Of a stretch of 64,000 bases of DNA, positions 1-8,906 are shown one piece after another. Source of the stretch: Verrucomicrobiota bacterium. GTDB lineage: Bacteria; Verrucomicrobiota; Verrucomicrobiia; Limisphaerales; UBA9464. The stretch is taken from contig JAFLEF010000017.1 in assembly GCA_017309115.1 (NCBI GenBank), positions 1 through 64,000 on the forward strand, given 5' to 3'. Made by a program: the position numbers and the translations under genes. The stretch's first letter is position 1. Each line of letters starts with the position of its first letter. The notes under the pieces were generated by a model. The model searched no databases. It was not told the origin of the DNA and was given only the letters and a program-made list of their open reading frames with translations.

Positions 1-344
1 CCGCCTCCCCCACCGCCGCCGCCGTAGCCTCCGCCACCGTAGCCCCCCCCTCCCCCTCCTCCGCGGGGCCGGCCACCGGGCGGACGCTCTTCACGTGGTC
101 GGGCGATATTCACCGTCATCGCTCGACCACCCAGGTCTTTGCCGTTGAGCAGTTCGACGGCCTTGGCTGCTTCTTCGGCCGTGGCGAATTCAACAAAGGC
201 GAACCCCCGGGAACGGCCGGTCTCTTTGTCGAGCATGAGGTTGACACTGACGACGACGCCGACATTTCGAAACTCGTCTTCAAGGTCGCGTTCGAGAACC
301 TGAAAAGGCAGGTTACCCACGAAGAGCCTGCGGTTGCTGTCCAT
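1..344 (-). CDS. RRM-type RNA-binding protein with glycine-rich tail (partial)
   Basis: A small single-RRM protein that starts with ATG at 344-342 and runs off the left edge, so its C-terminus is missing. The RNP2 motif LFVGNL is at about residues 7-12 and RNP1 RGFAFVEF at about 47-54, so one complete RNA-recognition motif fills residues 6-80. It is followed by an Arg/Pro/Gly linker and a tail of GGGGGY-type repeats. This is the architecture of bacterial and cyanobacterial Rbp proteins, which bind single-stranded RNA and are often cold-inducible. The role in RNA chaperoning is inferred from the family. The glycine-rich tail gives the simple-sequence DNA at positions 1-70. Confidence 0.88.
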   Translation of the reverse strand, partial: MDSNRRLFVGNLPFQVLERDLEDEFRNVGVVVSVNLMLDKETGRSRGFAFVEFATAEEAAKAVELLNGKDLGGRAMTVNIARPREERPPGGRPRGGGGGGGYGGGGYGGGGGGG

Positions 345-565
345 AAACCAAGGATACTGGCCAGTCAGTACGCCATGACGGCAACCTGCAACGCGCGGGT
401 TTTTGCTTGGGTGGTTGACGCCACACAAACTGTCATACGGACACCGGCACGGGCGTTGTGACGGCCAAAGCCAATTGGCGATAAAGATGGAATCAAGTCA
501 ACGCTGGAATCGGGGCCGCAGCCTTGCACCTTTCCCGGCTTCCTTTCACGCTGAAGCTGTCTGCC

Positions 566-1444
566 ATGAAACGACTTGCCGCTCTCCTCTTAACCATGAT
601 CTCCACTGTGTTGGCCGCGGCTGAAGTTCAACCGGCGAAACGTCTGTGGGAGGGCTCTGCCCCCGGGGCTTTGGGCGAGGCCGAGAACGACGTACCGACG
701 CTTACTCCGTATCTGCCAGCTAAAGAGTTAGCTACAGGTGCGGCGATCGTGATTTGTCCGGGTGGCGGCTACGGAGGGTTGGCCGGACATGAGGGCCAAG
801 ATTACGCCCTCTTTCTCAATCGGGCGGGAATCACCTGCTTTGTTCTGAAATATCGACTCGGATCCCACGGATATCGACACCCGGTCATGCTCCAGGATGC
901 GGCACGGGCGGTTCGTTGGGTGCGCGCGAACGCCGAAAGTTATGCCGTCGATCCGTCGCGGGTAGGAATCATGGGGAGCAGCGCCGGCGGTCACCTGGCC
1001 TCCACGCTGATGACGCACTTCGGGGTTGGAAATCCGCAGGCTCAGGATCCGGTGGAACGACACAGTTCGCGTCCGGACTTGGGAATCCTTTGCTATCCAG
1101 TCATTACCATGGAGGCGTTCGGCCATGCGGGTTCGCGGCGAAATCTGTTGGGGGAATTCCCCACGGCCGAACAGATCCGTTTGCTGTCGAACGAGCAGCA
1201 GGTGTCCCCAGGAACGCCGCCCACCTTCATCTGGCACACGGGAGAAGATCAGGCGGTGCCGGTGCGGAACGCCTTGGAGTTTGCGGCGGCCTTGGAGCGA
1301 CATCGGGTTCCGTTTGACCTGCACATCTACCAAAATGGCAAACATGGGCTAGGTCTCGGAACCAAACCGCCGGAGTTCGAGAACCCTCATCCCTGGGCTG
1401 TTGATCTTTTGTTCTGGCTCAAAACCCGCGGTTTCACCCGTTAG
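566..1444 (+). CDS. secreted alpha/beta hydrolase (acetyl-esterase/BD-FAE type)
   Basis: Predicted exported serine esterase of 292 aa. I chose the ATG at 566 because it is followed at once by a signal peptide (KR, then LAALLLTM..., cleavage near AAAE); the frame is open from a TTG at 524. The oxyanion-hole HGG-like motif is PGGGYGG and the nucleophile elbow is GSSAGG. Candidate acid and base residues are the Asp in GEDQAVP and the His in NGKHGLG near the C-terminus. This set fits the BD-FAE/endo-xylanase-like esterases that deacetylate plant or algal polysaccharides, but the substrate cannot be read from sequence. It is followed 72 bp later by der on the same strand, probably as a separate unit. 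Confidence 0.82.
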   Translation: MKRLAALLLTMISTVLAAAEVQPAKRLWEGSAPGALGEAENDVPTLTPYLPAKELATGAAIVICPGGGYGGLAGHEGQDYALFLNRAGITCFVLKYRLGSHGYRHPVMLQDAARAVRWVRANAESYAVDPSRVGIMGSSAGGHLASTLMTHFGVGNPQAQDPVERHSSRPDLGILCYPVITMEAFGHAGSRRNLLGEFPTAEQIRLLSNEQQVSPGTPPTFIWHTGEDQAVPVRNALEFAAALERHRVPFDLHIYQNGKHGLGLGTKPPEFENPHPWAVDLLFWLKTRGFTR

Positions 1445-1516
1445 CCCGCAGGGGTTGATTCCAGTTGAAACGGTTTGGCTTTTGCCGGTTCGCCATGATT
1501 CCGGCACAGTGCGCGA

Positions 1517-3103
1517 ATGCAGTCTGTTATCGCCATTGTCGGTCGTCCCAACGTGGGAAAGTCCGCGCTGTTCAACCGACTCGCCGGCCGGCGAATTGCC
1601 ATTGTGCACGACCAACCCGGCGTGACCCGGGACCGTGTGATGGTGGAGGCGGAATGGGGTGGGCGCGGCTTCACCTTGATCGACACAGGTGGAATCGGGT
1701 TGCTCCGCGGCGAACGCGCGGATGACGTCATCACGGCCGCCGCTTTTGATCAGGTGCAAATGGCCTTAGAGGCGGCGTCCGTCATTCTTTTCGTAGTGAA
1801 TGTTCAGGACGGCGTCGTTCCGTTGGACACCGAGGTGGCGAAACGACTGCGATCCGCGCAGAAACCCGTCATCGTGGTGGTTAATAAAGTGGACCATGAT
1901 CGGGCCGATGTGGGATTGCCGGAATTCGCTCAACTGGGGTTTGCGCAAATGGTTCCCGTCAGCGCGATTCACAGTCGGGGCATCGATGACCTGATGGAAC
2001 TGGCGATTCGGCAGCTTCCGGCGGTGGAGCTACCGCCGATGCCGGAGACCACCGAGGGGGATTCCGAAAGTTCGGAAGCGGCTCCGCCCGCCCCGGAACG
2101 TCCCTTGCGTTTGGCGATAGTGGGCCGGCCCAATGTGGGGAAGTCATCCATCATAAATGCCCTCACCGGTTCTCAACGCGTGATCGTCAGTCCGGTGCCG
2201 GGAACGACTCGGGATGCTGTGGATGTCCCTTTTGAGGTGAACACCGAAGGGCGGCGCGAGCAATTTGTGTTGGTGGACACGGCGGGATTGCGCAAGGCCC
2301 GGCGAGTGGACGATGCCGTCGAACACTTCAGCGCCGAACGGACACGGGACGCCATTTCACGGTCCGACGTTGTCGTCCTCGTGGTGGAGGCCGTGACTGG
2401 AATTCTGGAGCAGGACAAGAAAATTGCCGATCTGATCACAGAGGCACAACGGGCCTGCATTGTCGTGGTCAACAAATGGGATCTGGTGGCGGAGGAGGTT
2501 CGGCTGGCTCAGGAGGCGGAGTACCAGAAGCGGAAGAAAGAGGTGGTGTTTCACCGGCCCAAGAAGCTGTTGACCCTGGGTGAATTCGGCGACTGGGTGC
2601 ACGCCAAGTTGTTCTTCCTCGATTACGCACCCGTGATCTTCACCTCGGCCAAGGATGGCTTTCAGCTCGAACGATTGTTGGAAGCCGTCCGGTACGTCGG
2701 GGCGCAGTGGCGTCAGAAGATTCCCACGGCGATTCTGAATCGGACCCTGGCGGACGCCATTGAACGCAGACAACCCGTCAGCAAACTTGGCCACCGGTTA
2801 AAGTTTTTCTACGCGACCCAGGTGCAGCAGTCGCCGCCAACCTTGCTGCTCTTCGTGAATCGAAAGGAAGTGTTCAGCCCGGCCTACGAAAAATATCTCG
2901 CGGGTGAGTTGCGCCGAGTGTTTGGCTTCGAAGGATGCCCGATCGTGCTGGTGCCGCGGGGGCGTCCGAAGACGATTGATCCGGTTCGCAAGGAGCGTCC
3001 GACCGCGGCGGAGGGGCGTTCCCGGGCCACTCCCGATCGCAATCGGGATCGAGGCGCCAAACGGGGGCGCGGGCCGGGTCGGCCCAAGCGTCGGGCGAAA
3101 TGA
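1517..3103 (+). CDS. der: ribosome biogenesis GTPase Der (EngA)
   Basis: Double-GTPase protein needed for 50S ribosomal subunit maturation, 528 aa. The first G domain begins at residue 5 (GRPNVGKS, later NKVD) and the second near residue 200 (GRPNVGKS again, DTAGL, NKWD, SAKDG). A KH-like domain and a basic Arg/Pro-rich tail follow. The usual length is about 440-490 aa. The excess comes from the tail and from an insertion of roughly 20-25 residues between NKWD and the SAK motif of the second G domain, containing a KRKKEVVFHRPKK stretch. The start is ATG with no obvious Shine-Dalgarno. The stop overlaps the next gene by ATGA, so the two are translationally coupled. Confidence 0.96.
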   Translation: MQSVIAIVGRPNVGKSALFNRLAGRRIAIVHDQPGVTRDRVMVEAEWGGRGFTLIDTGGIGLLRGERADDVITAAAFDQVQMALEAASVILFVVNVQDGVVPLDTEVAKRLRSAQKPVIVVVNKVDHDRADVGLPEFAQLGFAQMVPVSAIHSRGIDDLMELAIRQLPAVELPPMPETTEGDSESSEAAPPAPERPLRLAIVGRPNVGKSSIINALTGSQRVIVSPVPGTTRDAVDVPFEVNTEGRREQFVLVDTAGLRKARRVDDAVEHFSAERTRDAISRSDVVVLVVEAVTGILEQDKKIADLITEAQRACIVVVNKWDLVAEEVRLAQEAEYQKRKKEVVFHRPKKLLTLGEFGDWVHAKLFFLDYAPVIFTSAKDGFQLERLLEAVRYVGAQWRQKIPTAILNRTLADAIERRQPVSKLGHRLKFFYATQVQQSPPTLLLFVNRKEVFSPAYEKYLAGELRRVFGFEGCPIVLVPRGRPKTIDPVRKERPTAAEGRSRATPDRNRDRGAKRGRGPGRPKRRAK

Positions 3104-3444
3104 GTGGGCCGACTCCAGAATCTTCCGGCGAGTCGGAGGCCGCGGAGGGGGGCCAACCGGTCGAGCACCCACTGACCCGGGAGCTCGACTTGCACGGATT
3201 TGTACCGTCAGAAATCGGCAGTTTGATTCCGGAATATCTCCAGCTTTGCCGGGAACGCGGTTGGTTGGAGGTTCGCCTGATTCACGGCCGCGGGATCGGT
3301 CAGCTGCGCCGGTCGGTCGAAGCCATTCTCCGGCGGTTGGACATTGTAGAGTCGTTTGACTTGGCTGCGCCGGCTTACGGCGGACCCGGGGCCACCTGGG
3401 TCCGCCTCAAGCCAACCCAAACAGAGGTCCGGCTCAAATCGTGA
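3100..3444 (+). CDS. Smr domain protein
   Basis: Stand-alone Smr (small MutS-related) protein of 114 aa. The first 25 residues are acidic and probably disordered. The Smr domain shows LDLHG at its start and the HGRGIGQLR signature in the middle, matching the HGxGxGxLR motif of MutS2 C-termini. Family members are DNA or RNA nicking endonucleases; what this one cuts is not known. The ATG overlaps the der stop by 4 bp. The 3' end overlaps the convergent transaldolase gene by 11 bp, so no terminator separates them. Confidence 0.88.
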   Translation: MSGPTPESSGESEAAEGGQPVEHPLTRELDLHGFVPSEIGSLIPEYLQLCRERGWLEVRLIHGRGIGQLRRSVEAILRRLDIVESFDLAAPAYGGPGATWVRLKPTQTEVRLKS

Positions 3445-4393
3445 GCGTTTTCCGGACGTAAGCTTCGAGCTTGCGGGCATCGGCATTGAAGCGGCGGATG
3501 CCGTCGGCGAGTTTGTCGGTCGCCATGGCATCCTCGTTGTGCATCCAGCGAAACAGCTTTTCGTCGAGATGCAGCTTCTCGCCGGCGCTGGCCTTGGCAT
3601 CGGCCACGGTCAGGGCGGGCTTCAGTTCACCCGGAGTCGTGGCGAGTTTCTCGATCAGATCCGGGCTGATGGTGAGCAGGTCGCTTCCGGCCAAATGAGT
3701 GATCTGTTCGATTCGGCGGAAACTGGCTCCCATCACCTGGGTCTGATAGTCGAACTTTTTGAAGTAGTGATAAATCCGGGTCACCGATTCGACTCCTGGA
3801 TCCTGATCCGGCGGGATTTCGGCGCCCTTTTCCTTTTTGTAGTAGTCGTAGATTCGGCCGACGAAGGGCGAGATCAGAGTGACTTTGGCTTCGGCGCAGG
3901 CGACGGCCTGGGCAAAACTGAAGAGCAGGGTGAGATTGCAGTGGATCCCCTCGCGTTCGAGGATTTCCGCCGCTCGGATGCCTTCCCAAGTGCTGCCGAT
4001 TTTGATGAGGATTCGCTCCCGGGGAATGCCGGCCTCATGGTAGTAACCGATCAATTGGCGGGCCTTGGTCAGGGTGGCGGCCGTATCGAAGCTCAGCTTT
4101 GCGTCGACCTCGGTGGAGACCCGGCCCGGGACGTGTTTGAGAATCTCGGTTCCGAACAGGACGAACAGTTTGTCCATCATGGCGGCCATGCGGTCATCGG
4201 CCGAGCCTGGTTGTTTCTTGGCGAAGAGGACGGCTTGGTCGATCAGGTGCCGGTACTGGGGCAGTTGGGCGGCGGCGAGGATCAGGGAAGGATTGGTCGT
4301 GGCGTCCTGCGGTTTGGCCCGGGCGATGGCGTCAATGTCGCCCGTGTCGGCGACGACGACGGTGTACTGTTTTAGGGCTTCGAGGAGTGTCAT
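3434..4393 (-). CDS. tal: transaldolase
   Basis: Pentose-phosphate-pathway enzyme that moves a three-carbon dihydroxyacetone unit between sedoheptulose-7-phosphate and glyceraldehyde-3-phosphate. The protein is 319 aa, the normal length of the classical TalB type. The Schiff-base lysine is K131 in [11 protein letters not shown], matching E. coli K132. The N-terminal signature [10 protein letters not shown] and the [10 protein letters not shown] segment are both present. It lies 106 bp downstream of the PQQ-like gene on the same strand, and its 3' end overlaps the Smr gene by 11 bp. Confidence 0.97.
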   Translation of the reverse strand: MTLLEALKQYTVVVADTGDIDAIARAKPQDATTNPSLILAAAQLPQYRHLIDQAVLFAKKQPGSADDRMAAMMDKLFVLFGTEILKHVPGRVSTEVDAKLSFDTAATLTKARQLIGYYHEAGIPRERILIKIGSTWEGIRAAEILEREGIHCNLTLLFSFAQAVACAEAKVTLISPFVGRIYDYYKKEKGAEIPPDQDPGVESVTRIYHYFKKFDYQTQVMGASFRRIEQITHLAGSDLLTISPDLIEKLATTPGELKPALTVADAKASAGEKLHLDEKLFRWMHNEDAMATDKLADGIRRFNADARKLEAYVRKTLTI

Positions 4394-4499
4394 GTTCGGC
4401 GAGGGAATTAAGGTTGTTTCTGGAGACTAAGCTGTGTCGGGGAAAGTTGCCATGCCGGAAGCAAAGGGCGAATCCGGTTGAGTAACATTCTGTTTCGGC

Positions 4500-5840
4500 C
4501 TAACGGCGGCGAAAGTCGAGAGCCACGATGCGGTCTTCACTGCGCAGGAACAGGCGTCCGTCGGAGAGCACGGGTCCGGCCCAGCAGGGATAGTGCAGAC
4601 TGGGCACCTGCCAGCGGGCCACTTCCTGGCAACCCTGGGTGCCTGGGAGAAAGATCCCCAACAAGCCACCTTCACCCAGGGCATAGAGGCGTCCGTCGGC
4701 ATAGATGAACGAGCCGCGGCCGAAGCTGGAAGGTTGTTTGGAAGCGTACTTGGCCCAGCTCTCGTCACGTTCCCATTGAACTTTGCCGGTGGCGAACTCC
4801 ACGCATCTCAGTTTGGCATCCGGTTCGTTGCGTCCGCTAAAGCCATACAGCTGGCCTTCGACCAGCACCGGAGTGCTCCAATGCATTTCGAGTCCGAGGC
4901 CGCGCCAGAGTTCCTTGAGGGAATGGTCTGGTTGCGTCCGCAGGAGCTGGGATCCGATCCGGTAGTACGCGCCGGAAATCAAAATGTCGTTGCCTTGAAC
5001 GACGGGATTGGCGGCATTGACCGATTCCTCCACCCGGGCGCGGAACCAACGTTGGAAGCGGACGGCGCCGTTGGTGGGATTCACTCCGACCAAGCCCTGG
5101 CGCATGAAGCAGAGCACGGTGCGCTCGCCGTTGAGGTTGGCGACGACTGGCGAGGCGTAACTGGCCTGTTTCTCCCAGGGTTTCCATTGGATGGGCGCTT
5201 CCCCGGGCCAGCCGTACATAGGCTCTCCCTGCCAGTTCTTTTCGCCCACGGATTCCCACAGAGTTTTTCCGGTAAGGGGATCAAAGGCGACGACTCCGGA
5301 ATTGGGTTGGCCGCCGACCATCACGATGAGCCGACCATCCACGAGGATCGGGCTGGAGCCGACACCGAAAAACGCCTCGGGAATCGTGAATTCCTTGGCG
5401 GTTTCCCGCTGCCAGCGGAGTTGGCCGGTTTCGAGGTCGAACGCGCTGAGTCGGCCTTCGGCGCCGAAGGTGAACACCATTCCCTGGGCGATCAGCGGGG
5501 CGCAACGGGGACCGTTGTTGTATCCGTAGGGATCCTGGAAGGAAGTGGGGTAGGAATTGGTCCACCGGGAGGTTCCCGTGGCGGGATCAAGGGCCTCAAT
5601 GATTTCCCGAGTGTCCTTCCGGTGGAACAGAAAGACCTTCCCGTGCGCCACGGAGGGAGCAGCGTACCCGGTGCCCACCGGCAGATCCCACAACACGGTC
5701 GGCCCAGTGGGCGGCAGGGAAGCGAGCAGGTTGGTCTCGGGAGACCGGTTATCTCCCGATGGACCCAGGAATTGAGGCCAATCTGTCGCCAAGGCGGCCG
5801 AACCCACGAGAATGCTGCAGGCAACGCGGAACAACATCAC
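4500..5840 (-). CDS. secreted PQQ-like beta-propeller protein
   Basis: Exported eight-bladed-propeller-type protein of 446 aa. It has a signal peptide (MMLFRVACSILVGSAALA) followed by WPQFLGPSGDNRSPE, the opening typical of PQQ-like repeat proteins abundant in Verrucomicrobia and Planctomycetes. Repeated blades carry motifs such as LDPATGTSRW, FDLETGQLRWQ and FDPLTGKTLWES. Despite the name, most of these are not proven quinoproteins, and I see no cytochrome domain. It probably acts in the periplasm. Substrate and partner are unknown. Confidence 0.85.
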   Translation of the reverse strand: MMLFRVACSILVGSAALATDWPQFLGPSGDNRSPETNLLASLPPTGPTVLWDLPVGTGYAAPSVAHGKVFLFHRKDTREIIEALDPATGTSRWTNSYPTSFQDPYGYNNGPRCAPLIAQGMVFTFGAEGRLSAFDLETGQLRWQRETAKEFTIPEAFFGVGSSPILVDGRLIVMVGGQPNSGVVAFDPLTGKTLWESVGEKNWQGEPMYGWPGEAPIQWKPWEKQASYASPVVANLNGERTVLCFMRQGLVGVNPTNGAVRFQRWFRARVEESVNAANPVVQGNDILISGAYYRIGSQLLRTQPDHSLKELWRGLGLEMHWSTPVLVEGQLYGFSGRNEPDAKLRCVEFATGKVQWERDESWAKYASKQPSSFGRGSFIYADGRLYALGEGGLLGIFLPGTQGCQEVARWQVPSLHYPCWAGPVLSDGRLFLRSEDRIVALDFRRR

Positions 5841-5883
5841 GCGTTGTTCTGCGCCGTTGGCGACAGAAGGGCAAGCGCAGGCC

Positions 5884-6051
5884 TCAGGCCGGCGCGATTT
5901 CGTCAGACCAATCGGTGATTTTTAGGAACTCCCGCGCTTTGCGGCGTTCGTAGCGGTGCTTTTGAGCTTTTCCCGGTCGATCCGCCGTGGCGCGGAACGG
6001 GTGTTTGGAGTCTCGGAGGGTTTCAGAAACCAGGTCAGTGTTCTTGATCAT
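5884..6051 (-). CDS. small basic hypothetical protein (55 aa)
   Basis: Short ORF with ATG at 6051-6049 and TGA at 5886-5884. The product is rich in Lys and Arg in its middle (around KAQKHRYERRKAREFLK) and ends acidic (DWSDEIAPA). It shows no signal peptide or membrane segment. It lies 43 bp upstream of the PQQ-like gene on the same strand. Support is indirect: it fills an otherwise empty stretch and looks like a soluble helical peptide. I do not recognise the family, and no strong ribosome-binding site is visible. Confidence 0.45.
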   Translation of the reverse strand: MIKNTDLVSETLRDSKHPFRATADRPGKAQKHRYERRKAREFLKITDWSDEIAPA

Positions 6052-6250
6052 GGTAGCAAATGCCCGTCACCCCGAACGAGCGCAGCCCCACCTGCGAGCC
6101 GCGCCGCTGGGAGACTAAACAACGTGGATAGGCTCATCGAGCTTGAGAAAGTGTCAACGCTGAGATTACGAAAAGGTGTCGATTTGAAGACGAAACCGGG
6201 CGGACAGGGAGCCTCGACACCCGGAACGAGCTGACGCTAAATCGTCGCCG

Positions 6251-6691
6251 ATGAGGATCCTCTTTCTCAACGGACCCAATTTGAACCTGCTGGGGACGCG
6301 TCAGCCTGAGGTTTATGGCCGTCTCACGCTCGCGGATCTCGAGGCGATGATTCGCCGGCGGGCGGAGGCCGCGGAAGTGATCGTGGAGTTTCGCCAATCC
6401 AATCATGAAGGGCAGTTGGTGGATTGGCTTCATGAAGCGAGGGGACAGTTTGCGGCCGTCGTGCTCAACGCCGGGGCGTACACCCACACCAGTGTGGCGT
6501 TGCGCGACGCGATCACTGCGATCGAGATTCCAGTGATCGAGATCCATTTATCAAATGTCCATGCTCGAGAGGAGTTCCGGCATCAATCCATGATCGCGCC
6601 GGTTTGTCGGGGACAGATCACTGGGTTTGGGGCGGTTTCCTATTTTCTGGGATTGGAAGCCGCTGTTCTGCTCGTCGAAGGGACACCCTGA
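6251..6691 (+). CDS. aroQ: 3-dehydroquinate dehydratase, type II
   Basis: Third step of the shikimate pathway: dehydration of 3-dehydroquinate to 3-dehydroshikimate. At 146 aa it has the size of the dodecameric type II enzyme. Motifs in order are NGPNLNLLGTRQPEVYG (with the catalytic Tyr and the flexible-loop Arg), QSNHEGQLVDW, NAGAYTHTS and IEIHLSNVHAREEFRH. The ATG start gives the canonical N-terminus MRILFLNGPN. The fatty-acid genes accB and accC lie downstream; aroQ-accB-accC is a common gene order in bacteria. Confidence 0.97.
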   Translation: MRILFLNGPNLNLLGTRQPEVYGRLTLADLEAMIRRRAEAAEVIVEFRQSNHEGQLVDWLHEARGQFAAVVLNAGAYTHTSVALRDAITAIEIPVIEIHLSNVHAREEFRHQSMIAPVCRGQITGFGAVSYFLGLEAAVLLVEGTP

Positions 6692-6869
6692 GCGGCGATA
6701 TTGCCGTCCTGTGCGATCTCTATCCCAATCCATGCGAAAGGTAGACTCAGCGATGGTGTTCGGGCGGGCGGCGAATCGGTGTCGGCGTTGCAACTTGAAT
6801 GGTACCGACATGTTCCTTGACCACGGAATGGCGCCTCCTTAGTGTCCGCGTCCAGTCGTGCCGGGATCG

Positions 6870-6906
6870 GAGCAGACCCACCAGTTGGAGCTGCTCTTTT
6901 TCTTTT
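6870..6906 (+). terminator. possible terminator or attenuator between aroQ and accB
   Basis: A short stem (GAGCAG at 6870-6875 with CTGCTC at 6891-6896) is followed by a T-rich run, TTTTTCTTTT. The stem has only 6 bp and a large loop, so this is weak. If real, it ends aroQ transcripts or attenuates the leader of accB. Confidence 0.35.
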
Positions 6907-6957
6907 CCGGACACTCTAACCGCCTGCCTAACCGGCTGGCCCAACCCCGGTTTTGAC

Positions 6958-7425
6958 GTGGATCTCAAAGAGATCAAAGCCATCATCGATTTGATGAAAA
7001 AGAACTCCTTATCGGAGTTCGAACTCGAAGAGAAAGACTTCAAGATCAAGCTCAAGCGGCCGATCGGTCCAGGTTCTCCGGCAGTGACGCCGGTAGATGA
7101 TCCTGAGTTGACGGCGTTTGGTCAGCTTTCGCGAACTTCGCCTCCGCAACCTCCCAACGCTGGGCCAACGCAGGCGGCGTCAACTGATGCCGAAATTAAG
7201 TCGCCCATGATCGGTACCTTTTACCGCTCGCCTTCTCCTGAATCGGGATACTACGTGGAAGTGGGCTCGGAAGTGGGACCCGAAACGGTGGTGTGCATCA
7301 TCGAAGCCATGAAGGTGATGAATGAGATCAAGGCCGAGGCCCGCGGTGTCATCACTGCCGTACTGTCTGAGAACGCCAAACCCGTCGAGTTTGGGCAACC
7401 ACTGTTCAAGATTCGGCCCCTGTAA
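6958..7425 (+). CDS. accB: biotin carboxyl carrier protein of acetyl-CoA carboxylase
   Basis: Carries biotin between the carboxylase and carboxyltransferase of acetyl-CoA carboxylase, the first step of fatty acid synthesis. I chose the GTG at 6958 because the protein then begins DLKEIKAIIDLMKK, the usual AccB N-terminal helix; the frame is open upstream to 6799 but that part is not AccB-like. The product is 155 aa: an N-terminal helical region, a Pro/Ala/Gln linker at about residues 55-75, and the biotinyl domain from residue 80. The biotin lysine is K119 in EAMKVMNE. accC follows 73 bp downstream. Confidence 0.94.
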   Translation: MDLKEIKAIIDLMKKNSLSEFELEEKDFKIKLKRPIGPGSPAVTPVDDPELTAFGQLSRTSPPQPPNAGPTQAASTDAEIKSPMIGTFYRSPSPESGYYVEVGSEVGPETVVCIIEAMKVMNEIKAEARGVITAVLSENAKPVEFGQPLFKIRPL

Positions 7426-7498
7426 TCGGTCGTCCTCCTGACTTCATGGGCTTTGCTCCGCTGAGAGAGCCCCAGATCGTTGTCCCTAGAACCGCTCT

Positions 7499-8884
7499 AT
7501 GTTTGAAAAAGTCCTGGTAGCCAATCGCGGCGAAATCGCCATGCGGATCATCCGCGCCTGCCGCGAATTGAACATCAAGACGGTGGCCGTCTATTCCAAG
7601 GCTGACGCCAATTCCATGCATGTGCAGGTGGCCGACGAAGCTATTTGCATTGGAGACGGTCCCAGCAACGACAGTTACCTGCGCATCGACCGGATCATTT
7701 CGGCGGCGGAGATTGCCGATGTGGATGCCATTCATCCGGGGTACGGCTTTCTGAGCGAAAACGCGCACTTCGCCGACGTTTGCGAGAGTTGCAACATCCG
7801 CTTTATCGGACCGCGCTCCGCCGCAATGAATGCCTTGCACGACAAGGCTTCCAGTCGCGCCTTGGCCCGGCGCGCCGGCGTTCCGACGCCTCCGGGGTCA
7901 GATGGTCTCGTGGAAACCGAGCAGGAGGCCATGACCATCGCCCGCAAGATTACCTATCCGGTAATGATCAAGGCGGTGGCGGGTGGCGGAGGCCGGGGCA
8001 TGCGGGTCGCCCACAATGATGTGGCGCTGGTGAAGGGGTATCACACGGCTCGAACCGAAGCGGAAAAGGCCTTTGGTAACAGCGGGGTGTACATCGAAAA
8101 GTTCATCGAAAGCCCACACCATATCGAGTTCCAGATTTTGGGGGACAACAAGGGCAACATCATCCATCTCGGGGAACGAGATTGCTCGATCCAACGGCGA
8201 AATCAGAAACTAATCGAAGAGACTCCCTCTCCGTTGTTGGACAAGAAGGAGTTCAAGGGTTTGCGGGCCAAGATGGGTAAAGCCGCGTTGAGGATCGCCG
8301 AAACGGCCGGCTACACCAACGCTGGGACCGTGGAGTTCATTGCGGATGATTCCGGCAACTTCTACTTCCTGGAGGTCAACAAGCGGGTTCAAGTGGAGCA
8401 TCCCATCACCGAGGAAGTGACCGGAATCGATATCGTCAAACAGCAGATTTCGATCGCTTTGGGTGAGAAGTTGAGCATTTCCCAGGGGGATGTTCAGTTC
8501 CGTGGCCACGCCATGGAATGCCGGGTCAATGCCGAGGATCCGTTCGATGATTTTCGGCCCAGCCCGGGTCGGATTGAAATGTACTATGCGCCAGGAGGGG
8601 GAGGGGTGCGAATCGACTCCCACGCGTATGCCGGGTATACCATTCCACCGTATTACGATTCGATGATCGGAAAGCTCATCACCTACGGAAAGGATCGGGC
8701 CGAATCGATGAATCGCATGAGCCGAGCCCTCAGCGAATACATGATCACTGGGGTGAAGACGACGATTCCGTTTGAGCAGGCCATTCTTCAGGATCCGGAT
8801 TTTCGGCGGGGCACCTACACCACCGCCTTTGTAGAGCGGATCCTGACTGGGGCGAAGTTTGAGATGATCCAGGAGAAGGCCTGA
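7499..8884 (+). CDS. accC: biotin carboxylase subunit of acetyl-CoA carboxylase
   Basis: ATP-dependent carboxylation of the biotin on AccB. At 461 aa it is slightly longer than E. coli AccC. Order: biotin-carboxylase N-domain ([20 protein letters not shown]), ATP-grasp domain with glycine-rich loop GGGGRGMR and the catalytic region ([24 protein letters not shown]), and C-domain with ECRVNAEDP. It forms an operon with accB and converges on the coiled-coil gene at 8907 with only 22 bp between stops. A G-to-K change is visible in the usual EMNTRxQVEH motif (here [10 protein letters not shown]), which is conservative around the key residues. Confidence 0.97.
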   Translation: MFEKVLVANRGEIAMRIIRACRELNIKTVAVYSKADANSMHVQVADEAICIGDGPSNDSYLRIDRIISAAEIADVDAIHPGYGFLSENAHFADVCESCNIRFIGPRSAAMNALHDKASSRALARRAGVPTPPGSDGLVETEQEAMTIARKITYPVMIKAVAGGGGRGMRVAHNDVALVKGYHTARTEAEKAFGNSGVYIEKFIESPHHIEFQILGDNKGNIIHLGERDCSIQRRNQKLIEETPSPLLDKKEFKGLRAKMGKAALRIAETAGYTNAGTVEFIADDSGNFYFLEVNKRVQVEHPITEEVTGIDIVKQQISIALGEKLSISQGDVQFRGHAMECRVNAEDPFDDFRPSPGRIEMYYAPGGGGVRIDSHAYAGYTIPPYYDSMIGKLITYGKDRAESMNRMSRALSEYMITGVKTTIPFEQAILQDPDFRRGTYTTAFVERILTGAKFEMIQEKA

Positions 8885-8906
8885 GTGCCTTGGCGGTAGG
8901 AGCGAC

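Noticed and set aside
1..70. Simple repeat at the left edge as a possible regulatory array
   Set aside because: It is the coding sequence of the glycine-rich tail of the RRM protein.
3356..4375. 339-codon + strand ORF antisense to transaldolase
   Set aside because: Lies almost entirely opposite tal, which has all its catalytic motifs.
4593..5918. 441-codon + strand ORF antisense to the PQQ-like gene
   Set aside because: It has no family features and covers a well-supported gene; GC-rich DNA gives long antisense frames.
6799..6957. N-terminal extension of accB
   Set aside because: The extra 53 residues are not AccB-like and overlap a possible terminator; GTG 6958 gives the normal start.
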